Source of the DNA: Candidatus Cloacimonadota bacterium
GTDB taxonomy: Bacteria > Cloacimonadota > Cloacimonadia > Cloacimonadales > JAJBBL01
Direction of reading: 5' to 3'
NCBI GenBank assembly: GCA_019429305.1
Contig: JAHYIR010000019.1
Location: 1 to 38,769, forward strand
DNA: 38,769 nt
Both the position numbers and the translations under genes were made by a program. Shown piece by piece: positions 16,784-25,501 of the stretch; within the stretch, counting starts at the first letter, position 1; each line of letters opens with the position of its first letter. The notes below the pieces were generated by a model, which saw nothing but the letters and a program-made list of their open reading frames with translations, was not told the DNA's origin and made no database searches.

Positions 16784-17223
16784 GAGCGGTAACTTAGTGC
16801 GTTGAATCTGTCTGAATGAAATTGTAGTTTCTTCTTTCTTTCTTCTCTGAATTTCTCAGGATTCCAGAGAGATATGTAATCACCTTCACCTTTGATGATC
16901 ACTGAATCTTTTATACCAACATCTTCTAAGAGAAAACTATCGATCCTGATCCGTCCAGGACCTTCTAATTCCCGTTTTGATAAAGCAAAATCGATCAGAC
17001 TATTCATAAACAATTTATCATTTTCATCACCTTTCTTCAAGCGGTCAATCAGGGCATTCCAGTTATCTAAGGGATATACCGCCAGATTAGTACCATCTGA
17101 ACCTATTGTGACAATGACACTCTGCTTGGATGCAGCACTAAAATTCTTCTTAAAAACTGCAGGGAGAGTGATTCTGTTGTTATGAACAGCATTCTCGAAA
17201 ATTCCTAAAAATTCACCAGACAT
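16780..17223 (-). CDS. mraZ: Transcriptional regulator MraZ
   Basis: MraZ is a ring-forming AbrB-like (swapped-hairpin) DNA-binding protein that represses the dcw operon in the species studied. I chose the start at 17223 (MSGEFLGIFEN) because GGAGG lies just upstream and the N-terminus then matches the family. A longer frame to 17250 is open. The product is 147 residues with two repeats. The first carries HNNRITLPAVF where the family usually has DDKGRLTLPAKF, so the recognition segment is altered. The second reads GPGRIRIDSFLLEDV. Five 10-bp-spaced TTGAC-like units lie 33-76 bp upstream and are the likely autoregulatory operator. It is the first gene of the operon. Confidence 0.93.
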   Translation of the reverse strand: MSGEFLGIFENAVHNNRITLPAVFKKNFSAASKQSVIVTIGSDGTNLAVYPLDNWNALIDRLKKGDENDKLFMNSLIDFALSKRELEGPGRIRIDSFLLEDVGIKDSVIIKGEGDYISLWNPEKFREERKKKLQFHSDRFNALSYRS

Positions 17224-17255
17224 TTGACCTCCAGTCACCACGACAATCATCTCGT

Positions 17256-17299
17256 TGACTGTATTTGAATATCTTTGACAATTCGTGACAAAAATTGAC
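17256..17299 (-). promoter_or_regulatory. Candidate MraZ operator: five units at 10-bp period
   Basis: On the plus strand TGAC or TGAA starts at exactly 17256, 17266, 17276, 17286 and 17296 (units TTGACT, TTGAAT, TTGACA, GTGACA, TTGACT). MraZ boxes in other bacteria are also short direct repeats at 10-bp period (TGGGN plus 5 nt), usually 3-4 copies just upstream of mraZ. Spacing and position match; the unit sequence differs. Binding is inferred. Confidence 0.65.
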
Positions 17300-17408
17300 T
17301 AGAAGATTAAAACCGTCAAGCATTATTTTTAAAAGAAACAAGATTTGTTCTGAATTCTAAGATAAGCTATGTACAAAAGTATAAGTCATAACTATGGTAG
17401 TTAAAGAG

Positions 17409-17436
17409 TTAAGAGCAAATTTTATGTAATTATAAT
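17409..17436 (+). promoter_or_regulatory. Candidate promoter for the PLP-enzyme gene
   Basis: A perfect TATAAT (17431-17436) is preceded at 16 bp by a weak -35 (TTAAGA, 17409-17414). The 42-nt palindrome would lie in the 5' leader, about 130 nt before the start codon. Support is mainly the -10 box. Confidence 0.35.
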
Positions 17437-17450
17437 ACTACTTTATCATA

Positions 17451-17512
17451 AGGGAGCACACGAGCCGGCCAAGGCCGACTCGTGTGCTCCCTAAAGAGAT
17501 GCTATATTTAGA
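17451..17512. repeat. 42-nt palindrome plus conserved 20-nt tail (copy 1)
   Basis: The hairpin pairs AGGGAGCACACGAG (17451-17464) perfectly with 17479-17492, continues with CGGCC/GGCCG after one mismatch, and has an AA loop. The tail to 17512 contains ATATTTAGA. The copy at 36050-36111 has the same total length, the same CTCCCT end and ATATTTAGA at the same offset, but a different, still paired, stem. Confidence 0.75.
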
Positions 17513-17577
17513 GATAAATATTGACTTAATAAGACTGATATTATGGATAAAGAAAAATAGTTTTGCTGAGGTTATAA

Positions 17578-18681
17578 ATGAAAATATCCTGTATAGACAC
17601 TCCGGCTCTGATAATTGATTATAATATTTTGCAAAGAAACTTAAAGATGATGGCATTACTGGCAGATTCAGTAGGGATAAAGCTAAGACCACATATCAAA
17701 ACGCATAAGATTAATGAAATTGCTCTGGAACAAATCACTTTGAGTGATAATGGAATTACAGTAGCCAAATTGAGTGAAGCGGAAGTAATGAGTGAAGCAG
17801 GTATCAATGATATTCTCATAGCCAATGAAATAATCGGTGAGCAAAAAATTAGACGACTAAGTCGTTTATGCATAAACAATTGTATACAGGTATGTGTTGA
17901 TAGCTCGGAAGGAGTAAACCAATTAGAACAATATCTAGATTTGAAAGATAGAAAACTGGGAGTATTGATCGAAATCGATACCGGAATGAATCGTTGTGGG
18001 TTGTCGGCAGCTGCAGACATCGTTAAATTAGCTCGTTTAGTGATTAATTCAGAGAAATTGCAATTTAGAGGGATTTTAAGTCATTCAGGAAATATTTATA
18101 GTTCAAAGAGTAGGGAAGAGGTTCAACAGATAGCAGAAGAAGAAGTGCAGACAATGTGTTATATTGCTGACGAGTTAATATCTTGCGGAATTAAGGTTAC
18201 AGAGGTTAGTATTGGTTCGACACCGGCTGCAATATTCTTAGAAGAAGCTCGAGGAATCACCGAATTTCGTCCGGGTAATTATGTTTTTAATGACAATATT
18301 CAGGTTTCATTGGGCGTAACGACTGTAGAGAACTGTGCACTAACTGTCATCTCAACAGTCATCAGCAAACCTACTGAGGATAGAATTATTATAGATACTG
18401 GGAGTAAATGTTTAGGATTGGATAAGGGTGTGCATGGTTCACAGTTGATAAAGGGTCATGGTTTATTGAAGGAATATCCTGAGATATTAATCGAACGGTT
18501 GTCGGAAGAGCATGGAATTTTGAGAGTTAATAAAGATCATGAAATCCAGATAGGAGATAGATTGACAATCATACCTAATCATGCCTGTTCAGTAATGAAC
18601 CTCTTTGACGACGTTTATGTCGTCAAAGAGGCTCAAATATATGCTAAATGGCAAGTTGTTGCCAGAGGTAAAGTAACCTAA
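17578..18681 (+). CDS. PLP-dependent D-threonine aldolase / D-serine dehydratase-like enzyme
   Basis: A 367-residue member of the fold-type III family (alanine-racemase-like barrel plus a metal-bearing C-terminal domain). It probably cleaves or deaminates a D-3-hydroxyamino acid. The PLP lysine is likely Lys41 in RPHIKTHK (37-44). GSTP provides the phosphate-binding loop. His335 and Cys337 in NHACSVMNL match the divalent-metal ligands of DSD1/D-threonine aldolases, which separates it from plain alanine racemases. The start is supported by GAGG 7 nt upstream. A perfect 13-bp inverted repeat lies in its last codons. It is convergent with the formate dehydrogenase gene, with 4 bp between stops. 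Substrate cannot be told from sequence. Confidence 0.88.
   Translation: MKISCIDTPALIIDYNILQRNLKMMALLADSVGIKLRPHIKTHKINEIALEQITLSDNGITVAKLSEAEVMSEAGINDILIANEIIGEQKIRRLSRLCINNCIQVCVDSSEGVNQLEQYLDLKDRKLGVLIEIDTGMNRCGLSAAADIVKLARLVINSEKLQFRGILSHSGNIYSSKSREEVQQIAEEEVQTMCYIADELISCGIKVTEVSIGSTPAAIFLEEARGITEFRPGNYVFNDNIQVSLGVTTVENCALTVISTVISKPTEDRIIIDTGSKCLGLDKGVHGSQLIKGHGLLKEYPEILIERLSEEHGILRVNKDHEIQIGDRLTIIPNHACSVMNLFDDVYVVKEAQIYAKWQVVARGKVT
18600..18631. repeat. Perfect 13-bp inverted repeat inside the PLP-enzyme gene
   Basis: CCTCTTTGACGAC (18600-18612), a 6-nt spacer, then the exact complement (18619-18631). On the minus strand it lies 55 nt beyond the formate dehydrogenase stop, so it may form the 3' end of that long leftward transcript. 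No U tract follows on either strand. The encoded residues NLFDDVYVVKEA look normal for the family. Confidence 0.8.
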
Positions 18682-18685
18682 GAAG

Positions 18686-21385
18686 CTACTTTTTCTTTAT
18701 TTTCGATACTTTTGCTGCACAGACCTTGAGTTCAGGAATCTTGGCAATCGGATCAAGGGCGTTTATTGTCAAACGATTGGCCGGTGCTTCAGCAAAATGG
18801 AAGGGTATATAGATAGTTCCCTGTGCAATTTTCTTCGTAACAAAAGCAGGAATTTCGATCTCTCCTCTTCTGGTCTTTACTTGTACCATTTCACTGTTCT
18901 TGATACCAATTTTTTCAGCATCAGCAACCGAGATCATGACTGATGGTTTACCGAGAGCATTCAGACCCGGAGATTTTCTGGTCATTGTTCCAGTATGGAA
19001 TTGTTCCAGAATTCTACCTGTAGTCATAACTAAAGGATATTCATCATCAGGAAGTTCAGCCGGTTCTTTGAATTCGATGGCATGGAAAAGACCCAAACCA
19101 CGGGCAAATTTATCCTTATGCAGATAAGGGGTTCCAGGATGCTCTGTTGTCGGGCAAGGCCATTGAAGACCATTGAGATCGATACGATCCCATGTTATAC
19201 CAGCATAAGATGGAGCCACCAGATTAATTTCCTCAGTAATCTCTTTCTCAGATTTATAATTCCAATCTGACCCCATAGCATTAGCAATTAGTTGGATGAT
19301 CTCCCAGTCATCTTTTGCTTGTCCCGGAGCTTTGACTGCAACATTCAATCTTTGAACTCTTCTCTCAGTGTTGGTGAAATGACCTGTCTTCTCGGCAAAT
19401 GACTTCGCTGGTAATACTACATCAGCAAACTCAGCAGTTTCAGTTAAGAAGATATCCTGCACTACTAAGAAATCGATCTTTTCCAGTGCTTTAATAACAT
19501 GTGATTGGTCAGGGTCACTCAAGAAGGGATTTTCTCCCATGATATAGAGTGCTTTTAATCGTCCATCTAAAGCAGCTGATGTTACTTCTGTAACGGTAAT
19601 TCCTACTTTATCAGACATAGGTTTGTTATATAGCTTTTCAAACTTCTCCTTAACTTTAGGATCATCTACTTTCTGATAAGCAGGATATACATTAGGTAAT
19701 CCACCCATATCGCAAGCTCCTTGAACATTGCACTGTCCTCGGAGAGGATTAACTCCACCACCGGGAATACCGAGATTACCACAGAGCATCTGAAGGTTAG
19801 CTACAGTTTTAACATTATCAGTACCAGTGGTGTGTTGGGTAATACCCATTGAGTAGAAAACACTTGCTGTAGGAGCTTTGGCAAACAATTCCGCAATGTC
19901 CATCAGAGTTTGTGCCGGAATACCTGAAATCTTTTCTACACTTTCAGGAGAGTATTTATCTTTCATTACTTCTTCTTTCAAAGCATCAAAATTCTCACAG
20001 CGATTAGCTATAAAATCTTTATCTTCCCAGCCGTTTTTGATGATAATTTGCATAATCCCATTGAGTACTGCTACGTCTGAACCGGGTCTTTGAGCAGTAT
20101 AAATTTCGGCATAATCAGCTAATCTGATTTTCTTAGGATCGATCACGATCAATTTAGTTTTTGCATCGCGAACAGCTTTTTTTATGCGTGCTGAAATAAC
20201 AGGATGAGCAGCAGTAGTATCTGAACCTGTAACTAAAATTACATCGGCTTTTCTGATATCAGCGATATCATTTGTCATTGCTCCGCTTCCAAACGAGGCA
20301 GCCAGACCGGCCACCGTTGAGGAGTGGCATAACCGCGCACAGTGATCGACATTGTTGTTGCCGATCTCCCTCCTCATGAACTTCTGAAAGACGTAATTGT
20401 CCTCATTGGTCACTTTTGCTGATGCTAAACCAGCGATAGATTCGAGACCATGTTTTTCTTTGATCTCTTTGAATCTTTTTGCGACAAGAGCAATGGCTTC
20501 ATCCCATGTTGCTTCCTGAAAGTTCCCTTCACTATTCTTAATGAGTGGTGTTGTTAATCTCGCTTCATCACCTACGAAATCATATCCGTAACGACCTTTA
20601 ACACAGAGCATTCCTTTGTTGACATAAGCTTCTTCAACACCAGTCACTCTAATGATTTTATTCCTTCGGCGATCAATATGTAATTCTAATTGACATCCAA
20701 CCCCACAATATGGGCAAACAGTAGTAACCTTTTCCAGTTCCCAAGCCCTTCCTTTTCCGATAGAGTTCTTATCTAATAAAGTGCCCACGGGACATAGTTG
20801 GACACATTCACCACATTGAGCACAGGTTGACTCTCCTAAGTGCAGATTGTCATCAAAAGCTATTCTTGTATCGAAACCACGCTCGGAAAAATTTATAACT
20901 TCATTAACTACAGTGTTATTACACCCTTCAATACATCTTCCACATTGAATGCATTTGGAGCGATCGACATAAACCATCTCACTGCTTTCATCTATATCAA
21001 GAGTTTTGGGCGCTAAGTCAAAAGAAGGTCTTTCGATCCCGAGGTAATAAGCAGCATCTTGTAATTCACAATTACCGTTTTGTTCACAAGATAGACAATC
21101 GTGTTTTCCTGATGATAACAAGAGATCCACAACAAGTCGCTGATGTTCTTTAAGTTCCTCGGTATCAATATTTATCTTCATCCCATCTTTGACAGGTAGA
21201 TTACAGGATGTCTGGAACCCATACATCCCTTCAACCGATACTATACAAACCCGACATTTTCCTGCTGGGCCTGTTTTAGGATGATAACAGAGTGATGGAA
21301 TATAATATCCGTTATCTTTGGCTACTTGCAAAACCGTTTGTCCCGGTTCGGCTCCACAAGCAATGCCATTGATGTAAATTGTCAT
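18686..21385 (-). CDS. fdhA: NAD-linked formate dehydrogenase catalytic subunit, NuoG-FdhA type
   Basis: A molybdenum/tungsten bis-MGD enzyme interconverting formate and CO2. The 899-residue product has an N-terminal NuoG-like electron chain. This comprises a [2Fe-2S] site (SLCYHPKTGPAGKCRVC), a His-Cys3 [4Fe-4S] site (HDCLSCEQNGNC) and two ferredoxin clusters (CIQCGRCIEGC and CAQCGECVQLCP). The FdhF-like domain follows with its own cluster (CPYCGVGC). The catalytic position in DHCARLCHSS is Cys353, not selenocysteine, with the following His and a downstream Arg region as usual. It follows two NuoF-like genes, so electrons likely pass to or from NAD(H) and possibly ferredoxin. A role in CO2 reduction to formate or formate oxidation cannot be decided. 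It is the last gene of a long leftward operon. Confidence 0.88.
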   Translation of the reverse strand: MTIYINGIACGAEPGQTVLQVAKDNGYYIPSLCYHPKTGPAGKCRVCIVSVEGMYGFQTSCNLPVKDGMKINIDTEELKEHQRLVVDLLLSSGKHDCLSCEQNGNCELQDAAYYLGIERPSFDLAPKTLDIDESSEMVYVDRSKCIQCGRCIEGCNNTVVNEVINFSERGFDTRIAFDDNLHLGESTCAQCGECVQLCPVGTLLDKNSIGKGRAWELEKVTTVCPYCGVGCQLELHIDRRRNKIIRVTGVEEAYVNKGMLCVKGRYGYDFVGDEARLTTPLIKNSEGNFQEATWDEAIALVAKRFKEIKEKHGLESIAGLASAKVTNEDNYVFQKFMRREIGNNNVDHCARLCHSSTVAGLAASFGSGAMTNDIADIRKADVILVTGSDTTAAHPVISARIKKAVRDAKTKLIVIDPKKIRLADYAEIYTAQRPGSDVAVLNGIMQIIIKNGWEDKDFIANRCENFDALKEEVMKDKYSPESVEKISGIPAQTLMDIAELFAKAPTASVFYSMGITQHTTGTDNVKTVANLQMLCGNLGIPGGGVNPLRGQCNVQGACDMGGLPNVYPAYQKVDDPKVKEKFEKLYNKPMSDKVGITVTEVTSAALDGRLKALYIMGENPFLSDPDQSHVIKALEKIDFLVVQDIFLTETAEFADVVLPAKSFAEKTGHFTNTERRVQRLNVAVKAPGQAKDDWEIIQLIANAMGSDWNYKSEKEITEEINLVAPSYAGITWDRIDLNGLQWPCPTTEHPGTPYLHKDKFARGLGLFHAIEFKEPAELPDDEYPLVMTTGRILEQFHTGTMTRKSPGLNALGKPSVMISVADAEKIGIKNSEMVQVKTRRGEIEIPAFVTKKIAQGTIYIPFHFAEAPANRLTINALDPIAKIPELKVCAAKVSKIKKK

Positions 21386-21414
21386 AAATCCTCCTTAAAA
21401 ATATATCTCATATA

Positions 21415-22980
21415 TTATTGTACTTTTCTTAAATAACCGGCAAAGTCATCTGGGAAATACTGCAGAGCCGATCTGATTGGCATCACTGGAGATTGTCCTA
21501 ATGCACAAAGACTAATTTTCATCCTCTCTGCAACGTAGAGCATCTGTTTCAAATCCTGATCAGTTGCTTTACAACGAATGACTTTGGAAATTAATTTGTA
21601 AAGAATCTCTGTTCCTTTATTACAAGGTGAACATTTCCCACACGATTCGTGTCGGAAAAATTTAAGAATTGACCAGAGCATTTCAGCGATGCACTTCTCC
21701 TCACTCATGACCATTATAGCACCAGAACCTAATACTGCCTTGTATTCGGCTAGATTATGAAAATCCATCTTGATGTTGAGTAATTGGGCAGGTATAAATG
21801 CCCCGGCAGCACCACCAACTAATGCAGCTTTAAACTTCTTGCCGTATAACATACCACCGGCATAGTCATCTATTATCTCTCTCAGAGGAGTTCCCATATT
21901 CACTTCACATAACCCGGGGTTAAGAACATCTCCCATAATTGTATAAACTTTAGTACCACAACTCTCGGGAGTTCCAATAGAACTGAACCATTCTGCCCCT
22001 TTGAGAATGATTGATGGGATATTTGCTATGGTCTCTACATTATTAACTACTGTAGGTTTTTGCCAAATACCAGCAATTCCGGGAAAGGGTGGCTTTACCC
22101 GAGGATTTCCTCTTTTCCCTTCCAAAGATTCGATCATTGCAGTCTCTTCACCGCAGACATAGGCACCGGCTCCTACTTTGATCTCAATATCAAAACTAAA
22201 TCCGCTATCGAAGATGTTTTCTCCTAAAAAACCGTATTCATGTGCCTGATTGATAGCTTTTTGCAGTCTTTCTATACAAAGTTTGTATTCCCCTCTAATA
22301 TAGATAAAACCTTTGGTTGCTCCGATTGCGTAACCGGCAATAAGCATTCCCTCAATTAGCTTATGAGGGTCCCCTTCCATGATAAGACGGTCTTTAAAAG
22401 TTCCCGGTTCTCCTTCGTCAGCATTAACCAAGAGGAATTTTTCTTTTACTTTTAAAGGTGCTGTAAAGCTCCATTTCAGACCAGTTGGGAAACCAGCGCC
22501 TCCACGTCCTCTTAAACCCGATTTTTTCACTTCATTAACAATGTCATCCGGTTTCATTTTGAGAAGGGCTTTCAACCAGGCTTCGTAACCATCATACCCA
22601 ATATATTCTTCTATACTCTCCGGGTTAATGATACCGGAATGCTCTAAAACAACGCGTTTCTGATAGTTAAGATCTACTTGTTGGGATTGAACCTCCCCAA
22701 AAATTAACCGCTTGACTTGCCTACCCTTCAATAGATGCTCACTTACGATTTCAGGGATATCATTCAGAGTAACATTTCGGTAAACAATATTGTCAGGGAG
22801 TATAAGTATACAGACTTCCTGAGTAAAATATCCCAGAGAACCGGTAGGTAGAACAGCAACTTCATCCTGAAGATTGTTTTTCTTTAATTCTTGAGCAAGA
22901 TGTCTTTCGATTTCTTTAGCACCAGCACGAATAGATATCTCATCCATACTGACTAAAATATGCGTTCTATAGTATTTCAT
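21415..22980 (-). CDS. NuoF/HydB-like NADH-binding flavoprotein lacking the N-terminal Fe-S cysteines
   Basis: A 521-residue soluble NADH dehydrogenase subunit. Visible are the FMN/NADH elements [28 protein letters not shown] and [19 protein letters not shown], and a C-terminal [4Fe-4S] site ([12 protein letters not shown] plus a later LCALGQSP cysteine). The N-terminal 90 residues align in pattern with the thioredoxin-like [2Fe-2S] domain of its neighbour, but the cysteine positions are replaced ([20 protein letters not shown]), so no cluster should bind there. It also lacks the C-terminal double ferredoxin domain. It sits 29 bp before fdhA and 36 bp after the longer paralogue, suggesting duplication and division of labour within one complex. 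Confidence 0.88.
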   Translation of the reverse strand: MKYYRTHILVSMDEISIRAGAKEIERHLAQELKKNNLQDEVAVLPTGSLGYFTQEVCILILPDNIVYRNVTLNDIPEIVSEHLLKGRQVKRLIFGEVQSQQVDLNYQKRVVLEHSGIINPESIEEYIGYDGYEAWLKALLKMKPDDIVNEVKKSGLRGRGGAGFPTGLKWSFTAPLKVKEKFLLVNADEGEPGTFKDRLIMEGDPHKLIEGMLIAGYAIGATKGFIYIRGEYKLCIERLQKAINQAHEYGFLGENIFDSGFSFDIEIKVGAGAYVCGEETAMIESLEGKRGNPRVKPPFPGIAGIWQKPTVVNNVETIANIPSIILKGAEWFSSIGTPESCGTKVYTIMGDVLNPGLCEVNMGTPLREIIDDYAGGMLYGKKFKAALVGGAAGAFIPAQLLNIKMDFHNLAEYKAVLGSGAIMVMSEEKCIAEMLWSILKFFRHESCGKCSPCNKGTEILYKLISKVIRCKATDQDLKQMLYVAERMKISLCALGQSPVMPIRSALQYFPDDFAGYLRKVQ

Positions 22981-23016
22981 ACATCATTCCTATAATAAGA
23001 TTCCTTGTTTGACTTT

Positions 23017-24873
23017 TTATAATAAATCTTCAGCAGATAAGAATTCTTGTTCCTCTGCTGCAATTACATCAGAATTTATTCCGGGTATTTTACTTATAGC
23101 ATTGACTGGACATACTTCCATGCAAGTTCCACATTTTACACAGTCTAACTGATGAATAACATATTTATCTTCTCGGCTGCCAGTTATACACTGAACAGGG
23201 CATTTTTTAGCACAGAGAGAACAGCCAATACATTTATCAGTATCAATCAGATAATGGAAGAGTTTTAAACAAACACATGCCGGACAGCTCTTTTCCGTTA
23301 TATGAGTTTCGTATTCTCTTTTGAAAAACCGTAAAGTACTCAACACCGGATTAGGGGCAGATTGACCGAGACCACAGAGTGAAAGCTTTTTAATCATCGA
23401 ACCAAGCTCTTCCAGTCTTATTAAATCTCTTTCTTCTCCTCTCCCATCAGAGATCTTTTGCAGTATTTGATGCATCTCTTTTAGACCGACCCTGCAAGGG
23501 ACACATTTGCCGCAGGATTCTTCAACAGAGAACTCTAAGAAAAATTTAGCTATATTGACCATACAATTGGAGTCATCCATTACGATAACTCCACCGGAAC
23601 CCATCATCGAACCTTTCTCTTTTAAAGATTCATAATCAATCTGGACTTCCAAATGGTCTGCTGTTAGGCATCCCCCTGAAGGCCCACCTAATTGTACGGC
23701 TTTGAATTTTTTCCCGTCAATTATTCCACCACCAACATCAAAGATCAGTTCCTTTAATGTTATACCCATCGGAACTTCAATCAAACCAGTATTTTTAACA
23801 TCACCGGTTAGAGCGAATACTTTCGTTCCTTTACTGGTAGAAGTGCCAAAACCGGCAAACCAATCCGCACCTTTTTGAATAATCGTAGGTAAATTTGCTA
23901 ATGTTTCAACATTGTTAACAACTGTTGGTTTACCCCATAATCCATATTCAGAGGGATAGGGTGGTTTGGGATTCGGTTCACCTCTTAAACCTTCAATTGA
24001 AGCTATTAAAGCTGTCTCTTCACCGCAAACAAAAGCTCCAGCACCACTTCTGACTTCAATATCAAATGAGAAATCACTATCAAAGATATTTTCACCTAAT
24101 AGACCGAATTCACGAGCTTGTTCAATAGCGAGATTAATTCTTCTGATAGCTAAAGGATATTCGGCTCTAATATAGAAAAATCCCCTTTCTGCACCAATTG
24201 CATAGGCAGCTATCATCATCCCTTCAAGGATGCGATGAGGATCACCCTCTAATAGGGAACGATCCATAAAAGCACCAGGATCTCCTTCGTCTCCATTACA
24301 AATTATATATTTCGGAGTTAGAGGATTTTTGCGGGTAAGCTGCCATTTCAAAGCAGTTGAAAAACCTCCTCCTCCACGACCTCTTAAACCTGATTTATCA
24401 ATCTCTTCAATTGTCTTCTCAGGAGTCATTTCTGTTAATAACTTCCCTAATGATTCATAACCACCGAGAGCAATATATTCTTCAATACTTTCAGGGTTAA
24501 GATATCCGCAATTCTCTAAAGCGACTTTGATCTGTTTCTTAAAAAAAGGTATATCCTGAAGGTTAACGGCGAGTTTTTCCTCTGAATCTTGAACCATTAA
24601 GCGTTTAACTGGCCTGCCTTTCAGAAAATGCTCTTCAACTATTTCATCTACATCGTTTTCAGTGATTTTGCGGTAGAAAATACCTTCCGGGTAGATCATC
24701 ATTAAAGGACCATAATCACAGGGACCCATACATCCGGTCTCAATGATATTGGTCTCACTTAGTAGATCATGTTTTCTCAATGCTTCGATCAATCTCTTTT
24801 TTATCTTATCTGCTCCGGCAGATACACAACCGGAACCAAAACAGATCAGGACATCAATTCTTTTTAAAATCAT
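23017..24873 (-). CDS. hydB: NuoF/HydB-like NADH-binding subunit with 2[4Fe-4S] ferredoxin tail
   Basis: A 618-residue HydB/HylB-type subunit. The N-terminal thioredoxin-like domain keeps four cysteines (CFGSGCVSAGA and TGCMGPCDYGP) for a [2Fe-2S] cluster. The FMN/NADH core follows (GRGGGGFSTALKW, NGDEGDPGAFMDR, GAGAFVCGEETALIASIEG). Next come the NuoF cluster ESCGKCVPCRVG with LCGLGQSAPNP, and a C-terminal pair of [4Fe-4S] motifs (CIGCSLCAKKCP and CVKCGTCMEVCP). This is the architecture of the flavin subunit in electron-bifurcating [FeFe] hydrogenases and NAD-dependent formate dehydrogenases. It probably passes electrons between NAD(H) and fdhA, and perhaps ferredoxin. Bifurcation itself is inference. 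Confidence 0.9.
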   Translation of the reverse strand: MILKRIDVLICFGSGCVSAGADKIKKRLIEALRKHDLLSETNIIETGCMGPCDYGPLMMIYPEGIFYRKITENDVDEIVEEHFLKGRPVKRLMVQDSEEKLAVNLQDIPFFKKQIKVALENCGYLNPESIEEYIALGGYESLGKLLTEMTPEKTIEEIDKSGLRGRGGGGFSTALKWQLTRKNPLTPKYIICNGDEGDPGAFMDRSLLEGDPHRILEGMMIAAYAIGAERGFFYIRAEYPLAIRRINLAIEQAREFGLLGENIFDSDFSFDIEVRSGAGAFVCGEETALIASIEGLRGEPNPKPPYPSEYGLWGKPTVVNNVETLANLPTIIQKGADWFAGFGTSTSKGTKVFALTGDVKNTGLIEVPMGITLKELIFDVGGGIIDGKKFKAVQLGGPSGGCLTADHLEVQIDYESLKEKGSMMGSGGVIVMDDSNCMVNIAKFFLEFSVEESCGKCVPCRVGLKEMHQILQKISDGRGEERDLIRLEELGSMIKKLSLCGLGQSAPNPVLSTLRFFKREYETHITEKSCPACVCLKLFHYLIDTDKCIGCSLCAKKCPVQCITGSREDKYVIHQLDCVKCGTCMEVCPVNAISKIPGINSDVIAAEEQEFLSAEDLL

Positions 24874-24919
24874 ATGTAATACCTCTTGATATCCATAATT
24901 TGTTGGTTAGACTGTAACA

Positions 24920-25492
24920 TCAAATTTCCTCTTTATATATGTTATTTATTCCTTCTGTTAGATAATCTCTTATAAAACCAGTTACTTCAGGGTTGTTGAT
25001 TGGAAATCCATCCAGTTCTTGTTTAATATCCTTAGTATCGAAAATGAAATTAGACTTTTCTCCATCACTTGAGATTTTGATCATCTCTACTATGAACTCA
25101 ATATCGGGATGCCCTAAAAGACTTGTTAATATGGTATCTGGTATGCTACCTAAAGGCATTCTGTCAATATGGTCAAGTCTGAATTCAGCAACAATTTCTG
25201 TACCTTTGTTTTTTGCACTAATAATATTAAATGATCCATCACAATGCTCAGCGTTTTGTTTGAACAAGGGAATCCCCAAACCTACCTTTTTTACCCTATT
25301 CTCTTTAGTAGTAAAAAAAGGGTTTTGAGAATTCATTAAAATATCTTCACTCATACCATGTCCATTATCAGTAACCATTATCTTTAAACGATTATCTCTC
25401 TTATTGATCTCAATACAAACATTAACCACGCTTGCATCAGCCCTAATTGAATTTTCTAATATGTCAAGCAGATGTAACGAGATATCTTGCAT
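24920..25492 (-). CDS. GHKL-family ATPase of the hydrogenase/formate dehydrogenase locus
   Basis: A 190-residue protein with a histidine-kinase-like ATP-binding fold. The N box is LLDILENSIRADAS (8-21), with VTDNGHGM as G1 and GLGIPLFKQNAEHCDG as the G2 region. There is no histidine phosphotransfer domain and no membrane segment. It lies between the nuoE-like and hydB-like genes. Such stand-alone ATPases are frequent in clostridial and other Hyd operons, where a role in regulation or assembly has been suggested but is not established to my knowledge. The function here is unknown. Confidence 0.8.
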   Translation of the reverse strand: MQDISLHLLDILENSIRADASVVNVCIEINKRDNRLKIMVTDNGHGMSEDILMNSQNPFFTTKENRVKKVGLGIPLFKQNAEHCDGSFNIISAKNKGTEIVAEFRLDHIDRMPLGSIPDTILTSLLGHPDIEFIVEMIKISSDGEKSNFIFDTKDIKQELDGFPINNPEVTGFIRDYLTEGINNIYKEEI

Positions 25493-25501
25493 TTTCTATT
25501 A

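Larger units (their letters stand above)
17224..17577. other. Divergent control region between mraZ and the PLP-enzyme gene
   Basis: This 354-bp region holds no gene. It contains the mraZ ribosome-binding site, the 10-bp-spaced TTGAC repeats (17256-17299), an AT-rich stretch with a candidate plus-strand TATAAT (17431-17436), and a 42-nt palindrome with a conserved tail (17451-17512). A plausible minus-strand -35 (TTGACG, 17319 to 17314) has no good -10 at standard spacing. Confidence 0.6.

Noticed and set aside
17438-18020. Minus-strand open frames opposite the PLP-enzyme gene
   Set aside because: Antisense to a clearly conserved enzyme; one starts inside it and runs through the 42-nt palindrome.
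20324-20332. Selenocysteine at the formate dehydrogenase active site
   Set aside because: The codon at the catalytic position is TGC (Cys353), not TGA, and the frame is continuous.
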